Shown piece after piece: positions 46,222 through 55,386 of a DNA stretch of 64,000 nt (position 1 is the first letter of the stretch; every line of letters begins with the position of its first letter). The DNA is from Clostridia bacterium (GTDB lineage Bacteria > Bacillota > Clostridia > UBA1381 > UBA9506). The notes beneath the pieces were generated by a model that did not search any database, was not told where the DNA came from, and saw only the letters and a list, made by a program, of their open reading frames with translations. Location of the stretch: assembly GCA_017399695.1 (NCBI GenBank), contig JAFQBK010000016.1:310001-374000 (forward strand), given 5' to 3'. The position numbers and the translations under genes were made by a program.

Positions 46222-47412
46222 TTAGTCTGTTAAGTTGTCAAAATAGCCCTGAACCAATACAATCGGGGTGCCCTTATCGCCCGAGCCGCTGGTGAGGTCA
46301 CACAGCGAGCCAATCAGGTCAGTCAGACGGCGTGGGGTTGTTCCCTGCGATGCCATATTACCCACAAGGTCATTGCCCTTTTCACGGATTGCCGCTTCGA
46401 TTGCTTTTTTGAGTTCCTCGCCTTTTAAGTCCGCGAAATCATTATCCGCAAGGTACTTTAGTTTCAGCTCATTCGGCGTACCCTCTAAACCCTTGGTATA
46501 TGCCGGAGATACGACCGGGTCAGCAAGCTCCCAAATCTTACCTGCAGGGTCTTTGAATGCACCGTCGCCGTACACCATAACCTCGATATGCTTTCCGGTG
46601 CGCTCCATGAACTGCTTCTGAATATCTTCTACCATATCAAAGCACTCGTTCGGGAACAGCTTTACGGTGTCTTCCGTGGACTTGTTGGAGCCTAAAAGAC
46701 CATACTTCGAATTATAGCCACTACCATTTACCGGCTGATTCAGCAAATCATCGAGGCCAAACACGCATTTCGCACCCGCCTCGCGCAGAATACGCTTGGT
46801 TCTTGCGCGGGTGTGGATATCGCAGTTGATTACCTTATCTGTATATTTTAAGATGGCACGGGGGTCATTTGCCAAAACAATTTCCGCCTCTGCACCGCAG
46901 GAACGAATCAAATCGCCATAATACTGTACGTAATCCACTCCGGTAAACGGATGCTTATTCTCTCCGAACAGCTCGCGGTATTTTGCTTCGCTCAAAACAT
47001 CAGAATACGGATTGATGCCTGCTTCATCGAGCTGGTCAATCGATACCAATGCGTTACCGACCTCGTCACTCGGATAGCTCAGCATCAAAACAATTTTCTT
47101 TGCGCCCTTTGCGATACCACGAAGGCAAATCGCAAAACGGTTGCGGCTCAAAATTGGGAAAATAACACCGACAGTTTCGCCGCCGAGCTTTTCCTTTACG
47201 TCCGTTGCAATTGCATCCACGCTTGCGTAGTTACCCTGTGCACGTGCAACGACGGATTCCGTAATGGAAACGACATCTCTGTCACGAAGCGCAAAGCCCT
47301 CTGCTTCTGCTGCTTCGATAACACTATTTACGGTAATCGAGGCAATATCGTCTCCCTCACGGATAATCGGGCAACGGATCCCTCTTGAAATTGTACCAAC
47401 TTTTCTCTCCAT
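46222..47412 (-). CDS. CofE-like (coenzyme F420-0:L-glutamate ligase family) protein
   Basis: A 396-aa protein of the CofE superfamily (PF01996): DVVSITESVVARAQGNY near residue 47 resembles the CofE opening strand-helix, and NCDIHTRARTKR, VYGDGAFKDP and VGNMASQGTTPRRLTDLIGSL are strong motifs of the clostridial branch. Clostridia generally lack F420, so the true substrate is unknown; an amino-acid ligation is a family-based guess. ATG at 47412 has GGGAGG 9 nt upstream, better than 47421. It is divergent from the LysR gene, which may control it. Confidence 0.8.
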   Translation of the reverse strand: MERKVGTISRGIRCPIIREGDDIASITVNSVIEAAEAEGFALRDRDVVSITESVVARAQGNYASVDAIATDVKEKLGGETVGVIFPILSRNRFAICLRGIAKGAKKIVLMLSYPSDEVGNALVSIDQLDEAGINPYSDVLSEAKYRELFGENKHPFTGVDYVQYYGDLIRSCGAEAEIVLANDPRAILKYTDKVINCDIHTRARTKRILREAGAKCVFGLDDLLNQPVNGSGYNSKYGLLGSNKSTEDTVKLFPNECFDMVEDIQKQFMERTGKHIEVMVYGDGAFKDPAGKIWELADPVVSPAYTKGLEGTPNELKLKYLADNDFADLKGEELKKAIEAAIREKGNDLVGNMASQGTTPRRLTDLIGSLCDLTSGSGDKGTPIVLVQGYFDNLTD

Positions 47413-47432
47413 AAAAAACAACCTCCCGGTTC

Positions 47433-47461
47433 TTGACTTTCTTATATATTCTTATTATAAT
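47433..47461 (+). promoter_or_regulatory. Predicted promoter of the LysR gene
   Basis: TTGACT (47433-47438), a 17-bp spacer and TATAAT (47456-47461), about 52 bp before the LysR start. Confidence 0.65.
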
Positions 47462-47519
47462 ACAAATATCGTTATTAGTAAAGAAGATAATTCTTACATC
47501 TGTTATAAGGAGAACTTAT

Positions 47520-48398
47520 ATGAAAACGAAGCTTGATTATTATCGGATTTTTTATGAAGCCGCGCGCCATTCATCCTTTTCCACCGCCGCTCGTCATTTA
47601 TATATTTCCCAGTCGGCGATTTCGCAATGCATCCACCAACTCGAAAAAGATTTAAATGCACAGCTTTTTATCCGTTCCCGCCGTGGAATCAGCCTCACAA
47701 AAGAAGGTGAGCTTCTCTTTCAGAAAGTAGAAAGCGCCATCGGGGCGATTGAACAGGGAGAAACGATACTCAAAAGACTACATCATTTGGAAAGCGGTTC
47801 TTTAACTATTGCTGCTGCCGATGCGATTACTACGCATTATCTTCTCCCTTTTCTTGAGCAATTTCACGCAAACTATCCCGGCATTCGTCTTGAGATGGCA
47901 AACTCCTATTCGTATCATATGCTCCAAATGGTCAAAGAGGGAAAGGCCGAGCTAGCATTTGTCAATTTGCCACTCGCAGACGAGGAACTCATCATCGAAC
48001 CCTGCCTTGAGATTCACGATATTTTTGTCTGTGGTCCGGAGCATCCGAGGAAGAACCGTTATCGTTGGGATGAAATTGCAGAAGAACCTCTCATTCTTTT
48101 GGAAACCAATTCTGCCTCCCGACGCTTTTTAGATGCCGAATTTTTGAAAAAACACATAACACTTACACCACAGATAGAAATTGCCGCCCATGAGCTTTTA
48201 ATCCAATTTGCCTCGATTCATCTGGGTGTCTCCTGTGTTGTTAAAGAATTTGCAAAAGATGCTCTTAAACAGGGAAAAATCTGTGAAATGCCGCTTTCTC
48301 CTCCCTTACCGCCAAGACACATCGGTTGTGCCTACTTAAAACACAATCCGCTGTCAAAACCGGCACAGGAATTTTTGCATTTAATCAAAGAAAAATAA
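47520..48398 (+). CDS. LysR-family transcriptional regulator
   Basis: A 292-aa regulator. The N-terminal winged helix is residues 1-62 (YYRIFYEAARHSSFSTAARHLYISQSAISQCIHQLE), and the effector-binding domain spans about 90-290 (GSLTIAAADAITTHYLLPFLEQFHANYPGI). ATAAGGAG precedes ATG 47520; the longer frame from 47433 would start within the promoter. It is divergent from the CofE-like gene, the usual layout of a LysR regulator and its target. Confidence 0.9.
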   Translation: MKTKLDYYRIFYEAARHSSFSTAARHLYISQSAISQCIHQLEKDLNAQLFIRSRRGISLTKEGELLFQKVESAIGAIEQGETILKRLHHLESGSLTIAAADAITTHYLLPFLEQFHANYPGIRLEMANSYSYHMLQMVKEGKAELAFVNLPLADEELIIEPCLEIHDIFVCGPEHPRKNRYRWDEIAEEPLILLETNSASRRFLDAEFLKKHITLTPQIEIAAHELLIQFASIHLGVSCVVKEFAKDALKQGKICEMPLSPPLPPRHIGCAYLKHNPLSKPAQEFLHLIKEK

Positions 48399-48506
48399 CT
48401 TCTACGAAAGAAAGAATTAAGCCTCCGCCAACAACGGAAAAACCGCCAAAATTTGTGAACAATATATAAATTGCTACAAAATTATTAAAAAAGTTTTAAG
48501 AAAAGG

Positions 48507-48535
48507 TTGACATAGTGCACAAGTTTTAGTATAAT
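48507..48535 (+). promoter_or_regulatory. Consensus sigma-A promoter
   Basis: TTGACA (48507-48512), 17 bp, TATAAT (48530-48535): a perfect match to both boxes upstream of the cell-wall hydrolase gene, leaving a leader of about 85 nt. Confidence 0.85.
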
Positions 48536-48628
48536 GAGTTTGTAACAACTTCGTAATAACTTCACAGCTTTCAAGAGCTAACAGTTCCGAAAAAGTATTG
48601 CGAAATAAAAACGGAGGTTTATTTTTTT

Positions 48629-49312
48629 ATGCGAAAGCTCTTAAAATCCGGAGCAATGCTCCTTTTGGCTCTGCTTTTGGTTTTACCAACCGCAGGCTTT
48701 AGGGCAAGCGCAAGTTCTTATCCTTGCGTCGGCATTGTTTTGGGAGATAACGTAAACGTTAGAACAGGCCCGGGAACAAATTATGATGTTACCGCTTGTG
48801 TCTGGACCGGCGTTACCGTGGATGTATTTGCAAAAGAAGGAAACTGGTATAAAATCGGCACAGGAGACGGCACGGCTTATGTTTGTGCAGACTACATAAG
48901 TGTACGTCCGGAAGACCTGGCAAACAGAGGAAATCTTGGTATGGGCAGTCGCGTTGTTGCGATTGCAAAAAAATACCTCGGAATCCCGTATCGTTACGGC
49001 GGCTCCGACCCGAGCGGTTTTGACTGCTCCGGCTTCACCTCGTATGTGTATCGTCAGCTCGGTTATGAACTGAACCGTACCTCGCACGATCAGCTTGCCA
49101 ATGGCGTTGCCGTTTCAAAGAGTGAGTTAAAACCCGGCGATTTGGTTCTGTTTAAGAAAGCCGGAAGCTCCAGAGTGCACCACGTCGGAATTTATGTTGG
49201 CGACGGAATGATGATTCATTCTCCGCAGACCGGCGATGTAATTAAATATACCAGTATCACCACCGGTTATTATAACCGCGTGTATTACGCAGCAAGACGA
49301 ATTGTAAGATAA
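48629..49312 (+). CDS. SH3-NlpC/P60 cell-wall endopeptidase
   Basis: A 227-aa exported enzyme. Signal peptide residues 1-28; bacterial SH3 domain about 33-92 (VGIVLGDNVNVRTGPGTNYDV...YVCADYISV); NlpC/P60 domain about 105-225 with catalytic Cys in GFDCSGFTSYVY and His in VHHVGIYVGDG. It cleaves peptidoglycan stem peptides, probably the D-Glu-diamino-acid bond. It stands alone with a strong promoter and a strong terminator, so it is likely highly expressed. Confidence 0.93.
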   Translation: MRKLLKSGAMLLLALLLVLPTAGFRASASSYPCVGIVLGDNVNVRTGPGTNYDVTACVWTGVTVDVFAKEGNWYKIGTGDGTAYVCADYISVRPEDLANRGNLGMGSRVVAIAKKYLGIPYRYGGSDPSGFDCSGFTSYVYRQLGYELNRTSHDQLANGVAVSKSELKPGDLVLFKKAGSSRVHHVGIYVGDGMMIHSPQTGDVIKYTSITTGYYNRVYYAARRIVR

Positions 49313-49320
49313 GAAAACAT

Positions 49321-49360
49321 AAAAAGAAGAAGCATATCTTTGATATGCTTCTTCTTTTTT
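49321..49360. terminator. Bidirectional rho-independent terminator
   Basis: AGAAGAAGCATATC-TTT-GATATGCTTCTTCT, a perfect 14-bp stem flanked by A5 and T6, between the convergent hydrolase and membrane-protein genes. Confidence 0.95.
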
Positions 49361-49963
49361 CTATTCATTAAATTTATCCACCAGTTTTTGTTTCTTTCTG
49401 ATAATATAATCGGAAAGCTCGAATCTTCCGACACCGGCAATATATCCTAAAATACCGCCTGCGGTAATGAGCACCGGGACCAAAAGCAGCGGCCACGCTA
49501 ATGTTTCCGTCCTTGGCTGAAAGCCGACAACCATCGGGAACAGAAGTCTTGCAAAAGGTGCGATATTATCAAACAAATAAACCTCCTGCATCACGCGTGG
49601 CTGGTTTTCCTCTAAAATATATCTCACACCGACTACCATATCTCGAATGGGGAGAATATTATAGCGAATCAAAGCAAACAGAACCGCTATCACCAAAAAG
49701 AAAATCGCGGAAGGCGCAATCAGGCGGAGCGCTTTTTTCACGCCCATATTTTCTTTGTCATACTTTAAATCTGACTTCGCTTTTTTCCACAGCCGGGAAT
49801 ACACAAAGCCAAAAAAGACAAGCGAAAACAGTATGGAATATGCAAACAAGCCCCAGCTTTGATTCAAAACCGGAGACAAAAAAAACAGTCCCAGTATGGA
49901 TAAAAGCAGTGTCAACAAATAATCGACAAACACCATCCATTTACATTTTCTATCACTCACCAT
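49361..49963 (-). CDS. Uncharacterised integral membrane protein
   Basis: A 200-aa protein with helices near residues 10-30 (VFVDYLLTLLLSILGLFFL), 38-56, 82-103 (LIAPSAIFFLVIAVLFALI) and 160-180 (PLLLVPVLITAGGILGYIAG), and a basic C-terminus (IIRKKQKLVDKF). No family recognised. It lies 15 bp after ybeY on the same strand, so it probably belongs to the phoH-ybeY transcript, where diacylglycerol kinase often sits in other Firmicutes; it does not look like that enzyme. Confidence 0.7.
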   Translation of the reverse strand: MVSDRKCKWMVFVDYLLTLLLSILGLFFLSPVLNQSWGLFAYSILFSLVFFGFVYSRLWKKAKSDLKYDKENMGVKKALRLIAPSAIFFLVIAVLFALIRYNILPIRDMVVGVRYILEENQPRVMQEVYLFDNIAPFARLLFPMVVGFQPRTETLAWPLLLVPVLITAGGILGYIAGVGRFELSDYIIRKKQKLVDKFNE

Positions 49964-49978
49964 CGTAATTTACCCCTT

Positions 49979-50467
49979 TCACCTGACTAAACCCAACGAG
50001 TTTAGAATCATTTCCTGTTTTTCAAACATTTCTTGTTCCTCCGCCTGACCTAGCTCGTGGTCATAGCCGAGCAAATGCAAGAGCGAATGAACCGCCAAAA
50101 ATCCGATTTCACGCTCAAGGCTGTGTCCATATTCTTCTGCTTGCACTACAGCTTTTTCGAGTGATATCACAATATCTCCCAAAAACACTCTGCCCTCGAT
50201 AAAGTCCTCGTCGTAAATGATGACGCCTTCCTCATCCTGCTCAAGCATCGGAAAAGACAAAACATCGGTTGGCTTATCAATCTTTCTTTGTATGCGGTTA
50301 ATTTCGCGGATGCCCTCATTATCCGTAAACAAAAGGCTGATTTCCGCCTCATATTCAAACTGTTCTGCAGAAAGTGCGGCAGAAAGGCAATCCGTAATCA
50401 GCGAAATTTCTTTGTCCCCTACAGAAACTTTATTCTGTTCATTATTCCAGACAAGATTAATTTTCAT
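49979..50467 (-). CDS. ybeY: Endoribonuclease YbeY (rRNA maturation)
   Basis: A 162-aa protein with the zinc motif HSLLHLLGYDH (H-x3-H-x5-H) and the upstream INRIQRKIDKPTDVLSFPM and FLGDIVISLEKA segments of the family. It functions in 16S rRNA 3' maturation and ribosome quality control. It overlaps phoH by 11 bp, a common pairing. Confidence 0.95.
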   Translation of the reverse strand: MKINLVWNNEQNKVSVGDKEISLITDCLSAALSAEQFEYEAEISLLFTDNEGIREINRIQRKIDKPTDVLSFPMLEQDEEGVIIYDEDFIEGRVFLGDIVISLEKAVVQAEEYGHSLEREIGFLAVHSLLHLLGYDHELGQAEEQEMFEKQEMILNSLGLVR

Positions 50468-51440
50468 TTGATTTCCCCTTGCCTTTTGACCTCAAGTGGT
50501 CATATTTTTCGTACGCCTGAATAATTTTCTGTACCAGTGGATGACGAACGACATCTTTATGGCTGAAATAGCAGAATTCAATGCCTTCGATACCGCCTAA
50601 GATTTTAATTGCCTCTTTTAGACCCGAACGTTTGCCGTCAGGTAAGTCTATCTGCGTAATATCGCCCGTAATGATTGCTTTTGAGCCAAAGCCGATACGA
50701 GTCAGAAACATCTTCATCTGTTCCGGTGTTGTGTTTTGTGCTTCGTCGAGAATAATATAGGAGTTGTCAAGCGTTCTTCCGCGCATATAAGCAAGCGGCG
50801 CAACCTCAATCATTCCCTTTTCCACATAACTGTTATAGTTTTCCGTACCCACCATATCATAGAGTGCATCGTGAAGCGGTCTTAAATAGGGGTCAACCTT
50901 ATTTTGCAAATCGCCTGGCAAAAAGCCGAGTTTTTCACCCGCCTCTACGGCAGGACGGGTTATAATGATGCGGTTAACCTCTTTATTACGGAATGCCGTC
51001 ACCGCCTTTGCGACCGCAAGGTAGGTTTTTCCGGTACCGGCAGGACCAATACCAAATACAATTGTATTGTTCTTCATTGCGTGGACATACTGCTTCTGAC
51101 CGATGGTTTTGCTTTTAATTGGCTTGCCCTTCGATGTCACGCAAACGCAATCTGCACCAAGCGTCTGTATAATATCCTCATGGCCCTCACTCGCCATACT
51201 GATGGTATAGAGGATGTTTTGCTCGTTTAAGCACTCTCCACGTGCTACCGTTGCAATCAGGCTGGAAATGGTTTTTGCCGCAAGCGAAAGCTTGTCCTCG
51301 TCCCCTAAAATTTTAAGCATATTGTCACGTGCTGAAATAGAAACATCCAGTTCCTTTTCCAGCAATTTTAAATTTTTATCAAAATCACCGAACAACTTTC
51401 CCAAATCCACTCCGGAAGCGTCCAAGATTCTTTCTGCCAT
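50457..51440 (-). CDS. phoH: PhoH-like ATPase
   Basis: A 327-aa PhoH-family P-loop ATPase: Walker A GIGPAGTGKTYLA, Walker B YIILDEAQNTTPEQMKMFLTRIG, and VEAGEKLGFLPGDLQNKVDPY typical of the group. An N-terminal KH-like segment precedes the ATPase. Proteins of this type are linked to RNA metabolism together with YbeY, whose gene overlaps its end. Confidence 0.92.
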   Translation of the reverse strand: MAERILDASGVDLGKLFGDFDKNLKLLEKELDVSISARDNMLKILGDEDKLSLAAKTISSLIATVARGECLNEQNILYTISMASEGHEDIIQTLGADCVCVTSKGKPIKSKTIGQKQYVHAMKNNTIVFGIGPAGTGKTYLAVAKAVTAFRNKEVNRIIITRPAVEAGEKLGFLPGDLQNKVDPYLRPLHDALYDMVGTENYNSYVEKGMIEVAPLAYMRGRTLDNSYIILDEAQNTTPEQMKMFLTRIGFGSKAIITGDITQIDLPDGKRSGLKEAIKILGGIEGIEFCYFSHKDVVRHPLVQKIIQAYEKYDHLRSKGKGKSNEN

Positions 51441-51493
51441 AAATTCTTTTCTCCTTACTGCAAACCATTTAATCCTATTGTACTATGTTTTCT

Positions 51494-52030
51494 TTATTTC
51501 TGCAATACTTCTTTTGCAAGCAATAGTCCAATGACGGTTTTTCCGTCCTGTAATTTTCCCTCTTGAATCATTTGCACTAGCTCGGAAAGTGGATATCTTT
51601 CCACCTCCAAAAACTCATCCTCATCGGGATGACGCTCGCCCTCGCGCAAATCCGTTGCGAGATAAAGGTGAATGAGTTCCTGACAAAATCCCGGCGATGG
51701 GCAAAACACGCCGAGATACTCAAAATTTCCTGCTTCCATTCCCGTTTCCTCGCTGAGTTCTCGGATACCACATTCTCTGTGGTCTTCGCCGTATTCCAGC
51801 TTGCCTGCCGGAAGTTCTAAACAAAGTCTTTTTAGGGGATAGCGATACTGGCGCACCATATACACATTTCCGTCTGCGTCCACGGGCACGATGGCTACCC
51901 CGCCCGGATGCTCTACAACCTCTCGGGTTGAGGTGGAGCCGTTCGGAAGCTCAACGGTATCCCGACGCACACGAATCACGCGTCCGTCAAACAATTCTTC
52001 ACTGTCAATTGTTTTTTCTGTCATATCCAT
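51494..52030 (-). CDS. NUDIX hydrolase, ADP-ribose pyrophosphatase type
   Basis: A 178-aa protein with the full Nudix box GKLEYGEDHRECGIRELSEETGM (G-x5-E-x7-REUxEExGU). The surrounding VYMVRQYRYPLKRLCLELPAG and FCPSPGFCQELIHLYLAT fit NudF/ADP-ribose pyrophosphatases. It lies 1 bp after trmD and is on the same transcript. Confidence 0.88.
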   Translation of the reverse strand: MDMTEKTIDSEELFDGRVIRVRRDTVELPNGSTSTREVVEHPGGVAIVPVDADGNVYMVRQYRYPLKRLCLELPAGKLEYGEDHRECGIRELSEETGMEAGNFEYLGVFCPSPGFCQELIHLYLATDLREGERHPDEDEFLEVERYPLSELVQMIQEGKLQDGKTVIGLLLAKEVLQK

Positions 52031-52031
52031 A

Positions 52032-52772
52032 TTACATTTCCTCCCTTATGGAATCCAGCCACTTGCGCTCTTTATCGGTCAGCGGTGCTTTTTCAAGCAT
52101 ATCCGGTCTCTTTTTCAGCGTTCTTAAAATAGATTCTTTCCGTTTATATTCCATTATATTTTTATGGTGACCTGAAAGCAAAATTTCAGGTACGGATTTC
52201 CCTAAACATTCCGGCGGGCGCGTATATTGTGCGTGCTCTAACAGTCCGTCAAAATGCGATTCATGTGCATAGGCATCCTCTGAACTCAACACGCCCGGAA
52301 TCAGTCTTCCTACGGCATCTATCAGTGCCATCGCCGGAATCTCTCCGCCTGTCAGCACAAAATCGCCCATCGAGATTTCCTCGTCTACGATTTCCTCTAA
52401 GACGCGCTCATCCACACCCTCATAATGACCGCAAAGAAGGATTAAATGTTCCTCTTTAGAAAGGCGGACTGCCGTCCGTTGGTCAAATACCTTACCTTGC
52501 GGTGAAAGATAAATCACCTTTGGCTTTTTCTCTAGCCCTTGCGTCACGCTTTGCCATGCACGATAAATCGGCATCGCCTGCATCACCATACCCTCACCGC
52601 CGCCATAGGGGTAATCGTCCACGCGGTTATGCTTATTCTCGGCAAAATCACGAATATTGGTATAACGAATATCTAAAATACCTGCGGTTTGTGCGCGTCC
52701 GATAATACTTTCCGAAAGCACGGCACGCATCATATCGGGAAACAGAGTCAAACAATCAAAACGCATACTCAT
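52032..52772 (-). CDS. trmD: tRNA (guanine-N1-)-methyltransferase TrmD
   Basis: A 246-aa SPOUT enzyme that makes m1G37 in tRNA. Motifs: FDCLTLFPDMM, NKHNRVDDYPYGGGEGMVM, LCGHYEGVDERV, DFVLTGGEIPAMALIDAVGRLIPGVL, and the SAM-knot glycine-rich regions. It overlaps rimM by 4 bp. GAGGT lies 6 nt before the ATG at 52772. Confidence 0.97.
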   Translation of the reverse strand: MSMRFDCLTLFPDMMRAVLSESIIGRAQTAGILDIRYTNIRDFAENKHNRVDDYPYGGGEGMVMQAMPIYRAWQSVTQGLEKKPKVIYLSPQGKVFDQRTAVRLSKEEHLILLCGHYEGVDERVLEEIVDEEISMGDFVLTGGEIPAMALIDAVGRLIPGVLSSEDAYAHESHFDGLLEHAQYTRPPECLGKSVPEILLSGHHKNIMEYKRKESILRTLKKRPDMLEKAPLTDKERKWLDSIREEM

Positions 52773-53272
52773 ATCACTACCTCTGCATCCAAAAGTCCTG
52801 CTGGAAGCTTGACATCCATATAATTTTCTTCCACATTTACCTCTAAGACGACATCGGGAATGACCGGAATCAGAATAGACTTTCCATCCGTTGTTTTAAT
52901 ATCATACACATCATTGGCACCCGTCTGGAACACATCCTGAATTTTGCCTAGGAGCTTTCCTTCTTCAAACACTTCCATACCGATTAAATCCGCGATATAA
53001 TATCTGCCCTCGGGAAGAGGCACTTTCTCTGTATATACTGTCGTCCCCTTATATCTCTCCGCCTCATTCATATCGCCGATTTCACGAAAACGGACAATCA
53101 GACAGTTTTTATGTATACGGCTGTCAGTCACATGCAGTTCTTTGCCCCCGGAAAGATAAAAAATATCCAGCTCTAAGAGTTCTTCCATATCATCCGTCCA
53201 AGGATTGATTTTCACTTCGCCGCGGATGCCGTGAGTATTGACAATCTGTCCAACCTCAATTAAATCTACCAT
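52769..53272 (-). CDS. rimM: 16S rRNA processing protein RimM
   Basis: A 167-aa protein with an N-terminal RimM barrel (IEVGQIVNTHGIRGEVKINPWTDD) and a C-terminal PRC barrel (YYIADLIGMEVFEEGKLLGKIQDVFQTGANDVYDI). It binds S19 during 30S assembly. ATG 53272 has AAAGGG 7 nt upstream and is preferred over 53293. The usual partners rpsP and a KH-domain gene are absent upstream; clpX precedes instead. Confidence 0.95.
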   Translation of the reverse strand: MVDLIEVGQIVNTHGIRGEVKINPWTDDMEELLELDIFYLSGGKELHVTDSRIHKNCLIVRFREIGDMNEAERYKGTTVYTEKVPLPEGRYYIADLIGMEVFEEGKLLGKIQDVFQTGANDVYDIKTTDGKSILIPVIPDVVLEVNVEENYMDVKLPAGLLDAEVVI

Positions 53273-53307
53273 CTGTCGTCCCTTTCCTTTCACGCTTATC
53301 CAAATTC

Positions 53308-53350
53308 AAAATGAGGTCCGGCTTGCTTTCTGCTTTGCCGGACCTTTTTC
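53308..53350 (-). terminator. Stem-loop between clpX and rimM
   Basis: GGTCCGGC and GCCGGACC (53315-53322 and 53337-53344) form an 8-bp GC-rich stem. On the minus strand the following sequence is TCATTTT, a weak U-tract; the better T5 is on the other side. Probably a partial terminator. Confidence 0.5.
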
Positions 53351-53352
53351 GT

Positions 53353-54627
53353 TTACGATACGGATTCTTCTGCGATTGCTTTCGTTGATTCTTTCTTGGA
53401 ACGCAGAGCGAGGTGCGGTCGTTCCTTATTTGTAATACATTCTTTGGTTATCGTACATTTTGCCACATTCTTCTCTGATGGCAGTTCGTACATAATATCG
53501 AGCATACTTTCTTCCATAATAGAACGGAGTCCACGCGCGCCGGTTTTGCGGTCTAGGGCTTTCTGCGCAATGGCATCAAACGCCTCATCCTCAATCTCAA
53601 GCTTCACACCGTCGAGTTCAAAAAGTTTCGCATACTGCTTTGCGAGCGCATTTTTCGGCTCGCGCAGGATGCGCACGAGCGCCTCTTTATCCAGCATTTC
53701 AAGCGTCGAAATAATCGGCAGACGACCAATGAGTTCCGGAATCAAACCGAACTTCAACAAATCCTGCGGCTCGATTTTTGATAGCAGTTCATCCACTTTT
53801 CTGTCTTGCTTGCCAATCACCTGTGCACCAAAGCCAAGCGATTTTGAGCCGGTGCGGTCAGAAACAATCTTTTCGATACCCTCAAAGGCACCGCCGCAAA
53901 TGAACAGAATATTGGTTGTATCAATCTGCAGAAACTCCTGATGCGGATGCTTTCTTCCGCCCGTCGGGGGAACGGAAGCAACTGTACCCTCCAAAATTTT
54001 TAAAAGTGCCTGCTGAACACCCTCACCGCTGACATCACGGGTAATGGAGGTGTTCTCGGATTTCCTCGTAATTTTATCAATTTCATCAATGTAAATAATG
54101 CCACGCTGCGCTTCTTCAATGGAACCGTCAGCCGCCTGAATCAGCTTGAGCAGGATATTTTCCACGTCTTCACCGACATAGCCTGCCTCGGTCAGTGTTG
54201 TTGCATCCGCAATCGCAAACGGAACATTCAAAATCTTTGCAAGTGTCTGCGCCAGCAGGGTTTTACCCGAGCCGGTCGGTCCAAGCAATAAAATATTGGA
54301 TTTCTGTATATCAATTTCGCCAATCTGGCGTTTGCTTTCAATTCTCTTATAGTGATTATAAACAGCGACAGAAAGTGCCTTTTTCGCGCTTTCCTGCCCA
54401 ATCACATACTGGTCTAAAACCTCTTTAATCTGCTTAGGTGTCGGAAGTCCCTCTAGACTAACCTCCATATCCACCAAATCAAAATTATCGCCCATATAAC
54501 GATTGCACATTGCAATACATTCATTACAGATATTCACGTTCGGCCCCTTAAAAAGCTTTAATACCTGGCTTTCGTGCATACCGCAAAAGCTGCAGCGCGC
54601 TTCTTTATGCTCATTCATATTCGACAA
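53353..54627 (-). CDS. clpX: ClpX ATPase subunit of Clp protease
   Basis: A 424-aa AAA+ unfoldase. The N-terminal zinc-binding domain has CSFCG and CNECIAMCN. Walker A is [11 protein letters not shown], Walker [12 protein letters not shown], sensor and [11 protein letters not shown] follow; the ClpP-contact IGF-type loop reads SLGFGA. The start codon appears to be TTG at 54627 with GGGGTG 8 nt upstream; an internal ATG at 54618 is too far from that site. It lies downstream of clpP and tig in the same direction. Confidence 0.97.
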   Translation of the reverse strand: MSNMNEHKEARCSFCGMHESQVLKLFKGPNVNICNECIAMCNRYMGDNFDLVDMEVSLEGLPTPKQIKEVLDQYVIGQESAKKALSVAVYNHYKRIESKRQIGEIDIQKSNILLLGPTGSGKTLLAQTLAKILNVPFAIADATTLTEAGYVGEDVENILLKLIQAADGSIEEAQRGIIYIDEIDKITRKSENTSITRDVSGEGVQQALLKILEGTVASVPPTGGRKHPHQEFLQIDTTNILFICGGAFEGIEKIVSDRTGSKSLGFGAQVIGKQDRKVDELLSKIEPQDLLKFGLIPELIGRLPIISTLEMLDKEALVRILREPKNALAKQYAKLFELDGVKLEIEDEAFDAIAQKALDRKTGARGLRSIMEESMLDIMYELPSEKNVAKCTITKECITNKERPHLALRSKKESTKAIAEESVS

Positions 54628-54703
54628 TCTGTAAACACCCCGTTTCCATATTTTTGTAAAGCGGTTTGCTTTACACCCCGGCAGTCAACTGCCCAATCAA
54701 AAT

Positions 54704-54740
54704 CATAAAGAGGCTGTCCGCAAAGTGGCAGCCTCTTTGT
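54704..54740 (-). terminator. Hairpin between clpP and clpX
   Basis: AAAGAGGCTG and CAGCCTCTTT form a 10-bp stem around a 12-nt loop, followed on the minus strand by ATGATTTTG. The U-tract is poor, so partial termination or mRNA protection between clpP and clpX is likely. Confidence 0.55.
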
Positions 54741-54746
54741 GCTTTC

Positions 54747-55340
54747 TTAAGCTTTGTCGATGCGCGAGGTAATCACTTCGTCGATCAAGCCATATTCTTT
54801 TGCTTCGATAGCAGACATAAAGTTATCTCTCTCTGTATCCTGCTTAATCACATCCAGCGGTTTTCCGGTGCGCTCACTTAAAATTTGATTCAGTTTATCT
54901 TTGATGCGCAGGATTCGGTCTGCGTGAATTTTAATATCCGTCGCCTGTCCCTGCATTCCGCCCAAGGGCTGATGAATCATGATTTCGCTGTTAGGAAGCG
55001 CAATACGCTTACCCTTTGCGCCCGCCGCAAGTAAAAATGCACCCATGCTGGCAGCCATACCGATACAAATGGTTGACACATCGCACTTTATGTATTGCAT
55101 TGTGTCATAAATTGCCATGCCGGAGGTAATCGACCCGCCGGGGCTATTGATATAAAGCTGGATATCTTTATCCGGGTCTTCGCCCTCTAAATAAAGCATC
55201 TGTGCTACGACGAGGCTTGCCGTAACGTCATTGACCTCTTCGCCTAAAAAGATAATTCTGTCTTTTAACAGGCGGGAATAGATGTCATACGAACGCTCAC
55301 CTCTTGAGGTCTGCTCTAAAACCATTGGTACCAAACTCAT
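54747..55340 (-). CDS. clpP: ATP-dependent Clp protease proteolytic subunit
   Basis: A 197-aa serine protease. Catalytic Ser in [11 protein letters not shown], His in [11 protein letters not shown] and Asp in [33 protein letters not shown] is the typical start. ATG 55340 has GGAGG 7 nt upstream; 55358 is rejected. It is 46 bp after trigger factor. Confidence 0.97.
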   Translation of the reverse strand: MSLVPMVLEQTSRGERSYDIYSRLLKDRIIFLGEEVNDVTASLVVAQMLYLEGEDPDKDIQLYINSPGGSITSGMAIYDTMQYIKCDVSTICIGMAASMGAFLLAAGAKGKRIALPNSEIMIHQPLGGMQGQATDIKIHADRILRIKDKLNQILSERTGKPLDVIKQDTERDNFMSAIEAKEYGLIDEVITSRIDKA

Positions 55341-55386
55341 ATTATGACCTCCCATCATTGGAACTTTTGGCTCACTTCATTCAAAA

